A stretch of DNA of 64,000 nt from Irpex lacteus (taxonomy: Eukaryota > Basidiomycota > Agaricomycetes > Polyporales > Irpicaceae), in contig MQVO02000011.1 in the NCBI GenBank assembly GCA_001986395.2, positions 868,001-932,000 on the forward strand, read 5' to 3'. The notes below the pieces were generated by a model. It saw only the letters and a list, made by a program, of their open reading frames with translations, had not been told where the DNA came from and made no database searches. A program made the translations under genes and the position numbers. Below, piece after piece: positions 46,410 to 57,689 of this stretch (its first letter is position 1; every line of letters starts with the position of its first letter).

Positions 46410-48434
46410 AGCTATGATGTAGGCAAAGAAGGGGGAGAAAGTCGCCTCGCAGGAGACATAGAATGGTGGTGCATTTTGTACCTGGAGGATGGGAGACGTT
46501 TGATTGGATGTGGAGTACATTGACAGCAACAGAACGTACCTAAGTGGCCAATATGTCGAGGAAGTCTTCGCAGTCTTCTTTGCTTTGCCTCATTCGGATT
46601 TGAGGGAGACCGACGTCATTGCGTTCAGCGATCGCGAGTCGAAGAAAAGGTGAATATTTCGACTAAATTTGAACTGTTGTCGAGTCTATGGCTGCAAAAT
46701 ATGCATAAAATGCATACTATTGGTCGCTGGAGTGTTGTTGACTTTTGCCAATAGAAACAAGCCAAGTAACTGGCCATGGAGGCGCATTCGAAATGATAGA
46801 AATTGCTACAGCAGACTGCCGAGATGACTTCCTTGACCAACAAGCGCTAGACGGATTACATCGGCGCTTCTGATAGCCACAAGTTCGATTCCTGCTCGTC
46901 GCTCGAAACTTATTCTGAATTCCTAGGCAAGTCTTTGTCTGGCCTCCTCAATCCTAGCAAGAGTCAGCAGCCTACATTTTACATGTGTGCTCTGTCATAC
47001 ATGCCTACTCGGATCTCGGTATGACGAATCACTGATTAGCTTCGTGGCCGTTTGAATGACAGATCTCTTCTGTCACGTCTGCCGTCCTCTGCCATCTCCA
47101 GCTTCGCGGGAAATTGAAAAGCACCTTTACCTCGGAATAAAGCTACACCTACAAACCACACTGTTCTGTCAGTATCGTGCAGCGCAAGTCAATCTGTAGA
47201 CAGCGCAGATGTCAGTCGTATCTGCCGGCGACCGGGATTCTTGATGTCGAACCTCGATGCCCTCGGCCAGGTTCCGTAACATTCAGTACTTCGACGAGTT
47301 GCGTTATCACTTGGCAGCTGTTACACAGCACAGCGTGGCTCGGGATATCTTCGATAATCAGCTTATTCGTCTTCCTTCCTGAAAATTTGCCCATTCCTCA
47401 GCACCTGTGCAGTTGTCATGGTCGTGGACAGGCAAGGGATGTTGGTGACGGCGACCGCGACGACTGTAGAAGATTGCCTTTTTGGGCGAGCGGTGCGGGA
47501 TTCGAATTTGATGGCGAATCATCAGCGCATCTCGAACAAGTGAACATCATGATATCAGGCTTCGGGCCACCTCTTCTTCCACCATTCCCCGACAAACCGA
47601 AACCTCCAACGGCTGCTATCGTGGTGGTTAAACTGGTGACCAGACGCCGGATTTCAGCCATGTAAGCTCGGACGGAGATGGTCATGGCTCCTCCCAAGTT
47701 TGATACTAACGCGCAAATCTTGTTTCAGACGTTTTGTGCTGCGCGCGCTCGGGCAGTCCGACGTCAAACTGCACAACACCCGTACTACACCCACCAAGAT
47801 AGACGCGAGTATCGATCATCAACGTTCTTGTCGTCCTGAACGTTGCATGCAGCTCTTTGATGGCCTGGATTAGGCCATCTAGGGGCATTTGCGCCGCGTC
47901 ATCAAAGAGCATCAAAGCCGACGCACGTCTGGTCAGATGCTTCCTTATCGCCTGGTGTTAGTCTCTACCTGACACTACTGTACCTTTCAGCGGCGTTGCC
48001 TTCGACAGCAACAGTCGCACAGTGGCGTCTTGTGGTACTCGACACCTCTCGCAGTCGCCAATCCTGCCAGCTCTTGACTCGGCGACTGGTGGGTCTTGCA
48101 TCTCATCTATCCGATTATGTCGAGGCATAAATAAAGATTGATGCGCCAAGGGACGGTAGAGTACGCTGTAGTTTCAGAGTGTCAGTGCCTGGATGATGTC
48201 TCATTTCTCCCGCATCATTTGTAGTCCGTCGTTTGGGAGCACGCCGATCCAACCAAACTCCATGCCGAGTTCCGAGGAGTACTAAAGGACTCGAACACAG
48301 CGAGTACGAACTCCCCCTCCTTCATTCACCATTCAATTCTTCTCCGGTGTTGTCTAGGTTGAAACCCACCTTTTCTTCTGCGCCCCAGCCTCACACTTTC
48401 CCTACTCTCCTTTCTACTATTATACTAGTTCGCA
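46410..48434. other. intergenic, 2 kb
   Basis: It holds the promoter of the acidic-tail gene on the left and of the secreted GMC gene on the right. A degenerate tRNA-like stretch lies at about 46838-46912. Minus-strand frames at 47416-48149 have weak coding character but could not be joined into a gene with normal intron sizes. Confidence 0.4.
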
Positions 48435-50905
48435 ATGGCTGCGTGGGCTGCTCTTAAGTCTTCGATCGTTCTCTCGGTGTTGTGCCCCGTCGCTCTCGGC
48501 GCATTGTGGCAAAGCCCGTCTCAACTTCCCCAGAAGACCTATGATTACATCATCGTTGGTGGTACGTCCACGTTTCGCTCTATTTACTCTTTGGTGAGTC
48601 TGTACTGAACGGACTGTGCAGGCGGTGCCGGTGGAAGCGTTTTGGCGAGCCGACTCTCCGAATCTTCTGGCGTTAACGTCCTTTTAATTGAAGCCGGCTC
48701 GAGGTGAACAACGGACTCCGCTTCTCGTTGCAAAACGACTGAGCTGACCAACTTGCCATCGTAGTGATTACAAGAATATCAATATTGAAGTACCCCAATT
48801 CGTTGGCCGTCTCGGTGGCAGCCAATTTGTATGTATTGCACTAATCAGGTCGGAAGCCGGTGTTCACTTCATATTGACTTCGTTATGCACAGGACTGGAA
48901 CTTTACAACTACAGCCCAATCGGGCCTTAATGGACGTTCCATTGGCTTTGAACGTGGACATGTCCTCGGTGGCTCCACCGCAGTCAGTAAGTACTCTCCA
49001 GCAACTTGCTATTTATCCTCGTTTATTGACTATTCTATTAGACTTCATGGCATACTGCCGTGGCTCTAAGGATGACTGGAACCGTTGGGCACAAGTCACC
49101 GGTGACCAGGGTTGGTCATGGAACTCTATCATCAACTACGCCAAGAAGTCGGAGAACTTTGTCGAGCCTATTGATGGCCGCGACGTCAGCGGCGAGGTAA
49201 TCCAGAGCTCCCACGGACACTCAGGTATGTTAATTCCCTCGCTGTGCTGGAGATCGTGGATGCTGATTATTCGTCTCATAGGACCCCTGCGCACGAGTGT
49301 GCCCATGTACCCCGTCTCGACCGATAGCCGTGTCTTGAACACTACCGCTCAGCTCTCTGCCGAGTTCCCCTTCAACCAGGACTACAACAGCGTCAGCGGC
49401 AACACCCTCGGTGTTGGTTGGGCTCAGTTCACCGTATGTTCTTATAATTATTGATTTATCCCATTGATGTACTCAGAGTTTATTAGATTGCTGACGGCCA
49501 ACGTGTTTCCGCCGCTACGAGCTACCTCGAGCCCGTTCTTGGCCGCAGCAACCTCGACGTCCTCGTTAACACCCACGTCACCAAGCTTCTCCAGACCGGT
49601 ACTCAGGGTGGCAAGCCCGTGATCCGTGGCGTCCAGTTCTCTCAGCCAGGATCTAGTACGTTATTCTTCCCATGTTAACATCGAAACTTGATACTCATTC
49701 GAGACTGCAGGCCAGACCTACCACTTGACCGCCACGCACGAGGTTCTCGTTGCTGCTGGTGCGGTCAAGACACCCCAGCTGCGTAAGTGTTGGCTATACT
49801 GTGACGGAGTAGGGCACGGCTGACATGACCTACAGTCTTGCTCTCCGGTATTGGTGACAGTGCCACCTTGAACAAGTTTGCTATCAAGCAGATCGTCAAC
49901 GCACCCGCCGTCGGCAAGAACCTCCAGGTAAATTATCTTTCCACTTTACAGTAAAACTCTTGTATTCACAGTTATATGTAGGACCATCCCCTCGTCACCT
50001 CGTCGTACACCGTCAACTCCACCAACACCCTTGACCGTTTGGTCTTCGATCCCACCTTCGCTGCCCAGCAACTGCAGCAGTGGCAAAGCGGTCACACTGG
50101 AGAGTTGGGTCTGCCCGCTGCTAACCAGATCGCGTGGAACAGGCTTCCATCGTCGTCCGACGTCTTCAAGACCGCAAAGGACCCCAGTGCTGGTCCTACG
50201 TCTGCTCACCACGAGTTCATCATCACTGTATGTGGTTTTGATTACTAGTGCAACACAGTCACTCACTTGTCATTTTAGGATGCGTACCTTGGCTTCACCG
50301 GTGCCTTCCCCTCGGGCGGTAACTACCTCACCTTCTTCACCGTCGTAGTCTCCCCCGCTTCCCGTAAGTCTATCCCAGTCATTTACACACACAGTATGTT
50401 TACATAGGCATTTATTCCTGCAGGTGGCTCCATCACGATCCAATCCACCAACCCCTTCGACGCCCCCGTCATCGATGTCGGCTTCTTCAACTCCGAGTTC
50501 GACGTCCAGACCATGCGCGAGTCCATCAAGGCCGTCCGTCGCTTCACCGCTGCTCCCGCCTGGAAGGACTGGATCATCGCCGAGTACGGCGACTTCGCCA
50601 ACGCTAAGACCGACGCTGAAATCGAGGCGTACGCCCGTGCCAGTGTTGAGACTATCAACCACGCCAGTGGTACCGCTGCCATGGGCACGGTCTTGAACTC
50701 TGACTTGACTGTCAAGGGCACCGTTGGCCTGCGTGTTGTTGATGCCTCCGCCTTCGTAAGTTTTCTCTGCACTAGGACTTGCGGAATATAGTGTGCTGAC
50801 ATTCTTGATCAGCCCTTCATCCCTGCTGCGCACACTCAAGCTCCCGTGTATATCCTGGCCGAGAGGGCGGCCGACCTCATCAAGTCCGTCAATGCTGTCT
50901 ACTAA
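48435..50905 (+). CDS. secreted GMC oxidoreductase, aryl-alcohol-oxidase-like (His/His active site)
   Basis: Extracellular FAD enzyme of the AA3_2 type (aryl-alcohol oxidase or pyranose dehydrogenase), which in wood- and litter-decaying fungi oxidises alcohols or sugars and can supply H2O2 to peroxidases. The N-terminus MAAWAALKSSIVLSVLCPV ALGA is a signal peptide. Then DYIIVGGGAGGSVLASRLSE (dinucleotide fold), LLIEAG, FERGHVLGGSTAVNFMAYCR (signature 1), and AAGAVKTPQLLLLSGIGDSA (signature 2). The active-site region reads TINHASGTAAMG, and the second residue is His in AAHTQAPVYILAERAADLI. About 13 exons with 50-65 nt introns; it ends SVNAVY, TAA 50903-50905. It is complete and looks functional. 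Confidence 0.92.
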
Positions 50906-52366
50906 ATCTTTTCTTCGTATACCCCCAGTGACACCTTTTGCTTTTTATCTATTCAACCTAGGCTCGCCCAAGTGGTACAATCGTGGTGGCCCTGGCCCCG
51001 CTTTCCTTGGTGGTAAACACGCTCCTTGAAAACGTTCTGCTTCTCAACTGTATCATGTTTTTACGCTTTTATTTACTTTCACTGGGTTAATTTTCGCGGT
51101 GTAATACGGAAACCGGCTGGACTCTGTTGTGCACAAGTTGGATAATTTAAATGTGATGTTATTCACTGTAAAGAATATCGATGTGACCGTAAACCGAGGG
51201 AGTAAACACTCAAGTGTGAGTATACAGGTAGGAAAACATATAAATGAGCCGGGCTCGTACATGCTGAACGTCGTGGTTATATAGCAGACGGATGGACCCT
51301 CGCCTTGAGTCCAATGTGCGTTGTACTTACGCTCCGTCATCGTAGCTACTGCAATCCAATATTCTGTCACCGCTTGAACGAGTTACGAATTTTCCAAGAT
51401 CGGCTCACTGAAGCCGCCGCCGTTGTCGAATGTATGGCCCTGTCATGCGCCCACTACGGTGTACAGCAGGCATCGATCGTTACCGCGTAGCCTCGATGGA
51501 CGCTACACGAAGGACAACTGGCCATACGTACATGACTGCTATCATGCATCACTGATTGTAGAACTCGAGTGGCGGACGATTGGCGTGTGCGCAAGTGTGC
51601 GTGTGCCTAACACGCAAAATCAGTTTTGCCATCCGCGACCGTACTTATCTGCATGAGTACTATGAGTATGCGTTGTCCGTCCGCGGACCAGCCTCGGTGA
51701 CCTCGTAGCACCAGAGGGAAACGTGATTGCCGTGTATCTTGACTCTTGTGCATGGTAATGTTTGGCTGCAACTGGTCCAAGATGAGTCACGAGTGGGTTG
51801 CGGGTCGGAACGAACCGCCTTCGACATACGACTGACATATGTCGGGGTAGAGTACGGTGGCCGAAAGGCGTTGCTGCTTTGATGGTTCGTCTCCTTCACA
51901 AGAGTTCGTTGCTCTACGTGTACGTTACCGCCGGGAAGTTGGTCGCCTTTCTGATTTATAGCACGGGGCCGTCACGAAAGATTCAGATATGTAAGGCGTG
52001 TCTGGCGGCCGAGTCATAAAATTGTAAGTGAAGAACAGCAACATTGTTCCAGTCTGGCGGCAGGTCTCACCAGACATCCGCATATGCAACTGCCGCAAGC
52101 TCTAGCCGAGAAAACACTACCTGTTTCCGCCGCGATGGACTCGAGGTGAAAGATGTCACGAGGAGATATATCCATAGAGGTGAGGGTTACTTCAATGGTC
52201 TGGTCGACCTTTTCTGCGATAGTAGAAATCCTATCTCAACAGTATTATAGCGTCTTCTCTTTGCAGATATATAGCATATAATACAAGAGTTATGTCAACT
52301 ATGTAAGATACAAACACGATTAGCCAACAACTCAAAGAGTCTCGATAACCAACATACCCAGTCCGA
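50906..52366. other. intergenic, 3' flanks of the GMC and IMPACT genes
   Basis: 1.46 kb between convergent genes. The first about 150 bp is CT-rich UTR-like. I see no gene in the rest. Confidence 0.45.
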
Positions 52367-53056
52367 TCACTTAGAACCACCCTCACCATCCTTTGCGCCG
52401 AGCAACCGCAGAGCTTCAGAGGCGACACCACTAATACATCTCCATCTGTCCCCGCCAATATGAACACCCCCATACCACCTGTATACAACGACCACTACCT
52501 CTTCATGGTGGTTCAGCTCCAAGAGGCGCTCGAGGATGGGACCGGACGCAGACTCGACATCAGAAAACGACCCCATAATGAACTTTATGTTCGCAGTCTG
52601 CTCAGGAGAATTAGACGTTTTCTTGAGGAGCTTGCTGTTCTTTTTCTTCCCAGCCCGGGAATCAAGAGGGTTAGGAGGAGCAATAGCAGTCTGAGTAGTA
52701 AGATCCCGACATCGGTAGGCCCACATCCGATGTGTAGCGCGTTTGGTACGTGGATACGACTTCTGTATATGCGAGAACAGGCCTTCAAGTTGTTCTTCGA
52801 CTTTGCTGCTTCTTCCTGTGCCGTCTACTGGGAGTAAGGAGAACCGGGAGGCATGAGCCTGGAAGACAGACTTCCGATGCGTCAGAGTCTCGGAGGAGAA
52901 GACTTCATATGGCCAGTCATCGTTGTTCTGGTGCTCGCTGCGTCTTGAAGACGAGTGAGCGAGTCTTCGGTGTTGCCAATGTGTTCTTGTGCGACTGCTG
53001 ACACGAATTCCGGTGGATAAAGACGAGGAGGATGGACGTAGGAGACGAAGGAGCAT
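52367..53056 (-). CDS. IMPACT/UPF0029-domain protein with mitochondrial-type N-terminus
   Basis: Single-exon 229-aa protein. The C-terminal two thirds match the IMPACT N-terminal (UPF0029) fold: FQAHASRFSLLPV, then KRATHRMWAYRC (the AThN-AYR motif), then VVVVVYRWYGGVHIGGDRWR (the RWYGG signature) and CISGVASEALRLLG. Yeast Yih1 and animal IMPACT also have an RWD domain that binds Gcn1; none is present here. The first about 40 residues (MLLRLLRPSSSSLSTGIRVS onward) are Arg/Ser-rich and lack acidic residues, which fits a mitochondrial presequence. The usual DDGE-AG segment is replaced by SDVESASG, so the acidic pocket is altered. Function is unknown; the domain is secure. Confidence 0.84.
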   Translation of the reverse strand: MLLRLLRPSSSSLSTGIRVSSRTRTHWQHRRLAHSSSRRSEHQNNDDWPYEVFSSETLTHRKSVFQAHASRFSLLPVDGTGRSSKVEEQLEGLFSHIQKSYPRTKRATHRMWAYRCRDLTTQTAIAPPNPLDSRAGKKKNSKLLKKTSNSPEQTANIKFIMGSFSDVESASGPILERLLELNHHEEVVVVVYRWYGGVHIGGDRWRCISGVASEALRLLGAKDGEGGSK

Positions 53057-56000
53057 TGGCGCTGGACGTGCGTAGCCGCGTTCGACGCTTGTGTTTGGAC
53101 GGCCATCATGCAGGACGGTGAGTTGAACACTTTGGTCGTAAAATACTATTGCAACATTGTTTATGCACAGTTCTATAGCAGATTAACGTTAGAGTCCAAT
53201 TAGGGCAAAGTTATCGACGTCGTCGGCGAGGAAGCCGTTTACGGGGTCAATTCGCCATAAAGGCTTTCACGAGTTAATACTTACCTTCACCGTTACTTCA
53301 ATAACACTATTACATACCCTCCAGAGTAGTACCCAGGTTCAAGAAGTACAACGGGTGCATGCACTTATGCTCGAGGACGTGGCCCCGTATCGAGGTGGCA
53401 CGACTGATATTCAGTTTATGTACGTACCTCACCGCCACTGCTCCTTCTTTGAGCTTGACCATCGCCGCTATTAGCTACATGAAGAGAATCTTTGAAAGCC
53501 GGTTCCATACAGTACCTCTGAGTTAGTATCAGAAATAGAGAAGCTCGATGGTGGGTATATGCTATGCTACTACTCTGGAGAGGACCGTGTTCTCCTTCTC
53601 TCTCGTGGCATGACAAGCTTGAGCTATCTTCATCCACCAATGTGATCTCTCCCATAAGCTACGCTCGACAGCTGTCACAGGTGACATCTAGACATACGCT
53701 TGACCCGCGCGCATGGCGTACAACCCCGCTGACCTTCGATAGTAGACGACCTCATGGTGCTATACACGGCCACAACGTCCACAGGTACGTTCCCGCTCTA
53801 TCTTTACTCGTTTGAGTATGTGCTGATCCTCGTGAAAATCAAGCCAAAAGACAGCGATGCGAGCTGCGGATCGACAGACAATGATGCGTACCATCCAAGC
53901 AGTGCACCACATTCCTCGACATACGCATTGATCTGTCCAAAGTCAAGTCTCATCCGTCCATCATCTGTCAGGCTACACATCTTTTCAACATGTATCTGCC
54001 AAAAATAAACACGAGATGGGTATTGCGGATGGATCATTCATGTTTCGTGTATGTTGTTGAATGTTTCGCGTATGTTGCTGATCATGACAGCTTACTTACG
54101 TCCGCTTCTTGTTGGCGGTGTCATAGATTGCATGGGCTGTGTATGCTCACTCGCACACAACGATCTGCCAGCCCAAAATCAGCTGCAGAGACAATTCCGA
54201 ATTGCAGCTGGGGGGTTGTGGCTCGGGATCGTGTACCCGTGTAAACTGATAGACATCAAATGACATGAGAAGTAAAGTGTATGGCTCAATCTTCTGTGTT
54301 GCGTATCTAACAAAGACCCGTGCGACTGTGATAGATGTGCCATTGTTGATGTTCTGCGTATGTCGCGACCCATCTGAGGACTTTCGGGCAGAAGCGGCTA
54401 TTCGCACGGAAACATCGCATCGCAAGTTACTTCTCACGCCTTTCCCCCACAGTACGGATCCTTTCTCAGCCTTTCCCAGTTGTCTGTTCACCAACTTTCG
54501 ACGGCCGAGTGTATGTTCCCGGCAGGAGTCAGAGCCCGTGTTTGCATCTATCTGTGAAGCCAGCCATCCGCTTCTCATACGGTTAGCAACGAACTCCGTT
54601 TTTTTCTCCGTGGAATCTGTGCTGAACAAGCAAGTTTCCGCTCGGACACGTGAGTGTGCTTGCTACCTACGGCAACGTCGAATGCAGATGCGTTACAAGA
54701 GCATGTTGCCAGCGCCAGAGAGACTCGGACTGGTAATCGTACCCCATTGTTTACTATCGATCCAAAGTGGGGCTACTTGTACGCCACCTCGTGCTACGAC
54801 TACTTCATAATTATATGGCAATCGCAATGCTTAACGCGAGACAATAATAGCTACTCTGGACAATTGTGCTCTCTTGTACTGACGCAGCTTGTTTGCCATA
54901 CAGGTCAACATAAATCGAAGCGCAATCCTAGAATTCATTGTCTCTTGTTTCCCGTGCTCCATCGCAGTGTTCATCTCGGTGAGCAGTTCATCTTTATCAT
55001 GGCAGAGAAGTGGATACCGTATGTGATAGAACAACGATTACGATCCCAGGCACAATAGCATGCGCAGGCATGACATGGGCGTGTCGCGGGAGCAGCTACA
55101 CGGCATCTTGAGATGTGAGCAATATCCGAATTCCTGCGGTGCGGCACGCCCGACAGTTTTTATAGAAGGACCTGCGCTGATCCGTTGCATGTGCTGCGAA
55201 GGTCGCTTCAAGTTCACGATGGTTGAATCCTTTCCCTCATTAATCCGATCGTCGCTTGCATGCCGGCCTTGAAGTTATACGATTGGGTGAACTGAAAAAG
55301 TACAGCAGGATGCCTCCAGCATGATGAGGCGTGCAGCGTACTTATTACCATATCAAGGGATAAAAGTATTAGAACATCCGCGGATTGGCATGCCGGACAC
55401 ATCGCAGTGCACATGTCCCGTCGAGGATAGACAGCAACTGCCGAAGAGACGAGTGTTGGGATCAGGACCCTTGGGCATTGATGGCAGAGCGTGAGGCAAA
55501 ATCTGTCCAATGGGACGCAGGCTGTTGATGAGTCGGAAGAGAGGAGGACGATGAGGACCATCATCAGGTGCGACCTGGAACTTTATCGTAATGGAATTGA
55601 GGACGTTCCTGGCCGTGCAGACAAGTGAAGCTGCCGACAGCTGCCTGGTATGGGCAGAGACACGGCACAGACAAGGCGGATTTCCATGCCTACCTCGTGC
55701 CTACCCGACAAAAATACATCGGAGCATGGCAGGATGGTGCCAAGGCGACCGGGGCCAGCAGAGGAGGACTTCAGGAGACGCTCTGATGGGTCGCTATGGT
55801 ACGCATGCCGTGATTGGCCTCTGCAGGCACGAGGCGCCCGTGTGAGTGATGGAGGCGTATAAGAGTACGTTGCCGCCTTCGCATGTCTGCTTCTCACCTT
55901 CCTCTCTCCACCCCTTCCTCTCTTTGCTTGCTTGCTTGCTCTTGCTCTCAGGCCGTTGCCTAGTGCATACCTGCGTTACATCGACCCGGTGTCGCCATCT

Positions 56001-56096
56001 TACTTTCCTTTCTTCTCAGCATCTTCGACAGACAGCTCCACCCTTCGTTTCTACTATCCTAGTTAGCCGGTCTTATTTCAATCTTCGCAAGTCAAC
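53057..56096. other. long intergenic stretch
   Basis: 3.0 kb without a gene I can support. Two antisense open frames at 54147-54810 overlap but show no domain or splice evidence. From about 55857 (a TATAAGAG) onwards it is the promoter and 5' UTR of the Ala-rich secreted protein, with a long CT-rich tract and CTTG repeats at 55895-55950, typical of strongly expressed fungal genes. Confidence 0.45.
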
Positions 56097-57689
56097 ATGT
56101 TCGCAAAGGCTTTCCTCATTGCTCTCCTCTCTTTGTCTCTTGCCACCACCTCGCTCGCTATTCCCGCTGAGAACGACATCCGGGCCGTCGGCAAGAACAA
56201 CAACAACAATGATGCTGTGTGCGCCGTAAGTACAAATTTGTAGTAGGTATCGTGAAAAAATCAATCTAATCGCAATTCAGACTGCTGCCAAGACTGTAAC
56301 AGTCACCGCTGCTGCTGCTGCCGCGACATCTACCAATGTTGCCGTCTCTACTGGAAGCAAGGGCAATGGCAACACCGGCAAGGGCACCGGAAGCACTGGC
56401 AACAACGCTTCAAACGGCAAGGGCGCCGCTGGTAACAACGATAAGGGTGCAACAACCTCTGCTGCTGCTGCTGCAGCGACGACCTCAGCAGCCGCTGCCG
56501 CTTCTACTTCCGCCGCGGCCAGCTCTGGCAACAACGCTGCCTCTGCAGGCGGCAAGAGTGACCCTTTGCAAAGTTCACTCTGTGAGTTATAGAGTTTTAG
56601 CTTTTCCCTCCCTCCATGACCTTACATCTCTGTTTGTAGCGCTCGACCCTACCGTAGTGTGCACGAACTTCGCTGACTCTGGTAACAACCCGTGCGTAAA
56701 TTACAAGCTTTCCTTATGTTTGGTTTCTGAATCCTGTTCTCCAGACCCACTGATGGCCAAGTTGATTCGCTCACCTCGACGAACAACTTCATCAACTTCT
56801 GCGCATCGTCGAACCAGAAGCTCCCTCTCACCAACGGTCTGCAAGTCACCGGCGGTTCGTGTAACCCTGCCCCCATGGGTCAGATCCCCTCGGTAAACAA
56901 CCTCGTCGGAGCCAAGTTCCAGTTCCCCCGCAACCTCGACGTCATCAAGTCAAACACGGCCTTCACCATCAACTACGCCATTGCCCATCTCCAGACTGGT
57001 TTCTTCACCAACGCGGCGAAGACCTACTATGCCGCTCCCCAGCAGATCAACAACGCTGGCGACGTCATCGGTCACTCCCACGTCGTTATCGAAGCCCAGG
57101 GCAGCTTGCAGTCGACTGACCTCGTCACCGACAACAAGTTTGTCTTCTTCAAGGGTGTTAACGGTGCTGCCCAGAACGGTATCTTGAGCGCCGACGTTAC
57201 GGATGGTCTCCCCGCTGGTATCTACAAGCTCACCACCATCAACTCCGCCGCCAACCATCAGCCTGTTCTCATGCCCGTCGCCCAGCACAGGAGCACTGAG
57301 GATGCCGTCTTCGTACGTCTCCGTTCATCTGTGATCTTTTCCTTACGCTAATTTCGTCTTGATAGTTCGCTGTTACCGATGATGGCAAGCCCCCTGCTGA
57401 GTTCGCCAAGATCCTCGGTGGTGCTGGTGCCGCTGCTGCTGCTGCTCCCGCCGCCGCCGGTAACTCTACTGCTGCCGCCGGTGCTGCTAAGGGTGGTAAC
57501 AATGCCTCCGCTGCAAGTGCTTCCGCTTCTGCCGCTGCAACCGACAAGGCTGCCGCTGGTGCTGGCAAGGCCGCCGCCACGTCCGCGAAGGCTGCCTCGA
57601 GCTCTGCAGCAGCTGCCACCTCCGCCGCAGCTGGCAAGGCCGCTGGCTTCAAGGGCGGTCGCCCCGGCAAGCGAAGGATTGCCTTCTAA
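56097..57689 (+). CDS. secreted Ala-rich protein (fungal extracellular family of unknown function)
   Basis: Five exons (56097-56225, 56281-56581, 56640-56691, 56745-57312, 57366-57689) give 457 aa. The signal peptide is MFAKAFLIALLSLSLATTSL, cleaved near LAIPAE. Then an Ala/Thr/Ser/Gly/Asn-rich linker, a folded domain, and a second Ala-rich tail ending GGRPGKRRIAF. The folded domain has spaced cysteines (VVCTNFADSG, NFCASS, GGSCNPAPMG) and conserved strings IGHSHVVIEAQ, FFKGV, PVAQHRSTEDAVFFAV. This pattern matches a basidiomycete secreted family often labelled only as hypothetical. The Ser/Thr-rich linkers suggest O-glycosylation and a cell-wall or matrix location. The function is unknown. 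The long pyrimidine-rich leader suggests high expression. Confidence 0.86.

Noticed and set aside
46838..46912. tRNA-like stretch (D-loop-like GACGGATTAC, TTCTGA loop, AAGTTCGATTCC T-loop)
   Set aside because: The 5' acceptor strand does not pair with the 3' side and the T stem is mismatched. At best it is a decayed tRNA-Arg fragment, not a gene.
47416..48149. Minus-strand frames that looked like a two- or three-exon gene
   Set aside because: Joining them needs an intron of about 33 nt or a phase mismatch, and no domain is visible.
54147..54810. Overlapping antisense frames of 160 and 181 codons
   Set aside because: They lack domains, splice context and amino-acid patterning; the two overlap in antisense, so at most one could be real.
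56277..56555. Minus-strand Ala/Leu/Pro/Val-rich frame
   Set aside because: It is a shadow of the GCT/GCC repeats in the Ala-rich secreted protein.
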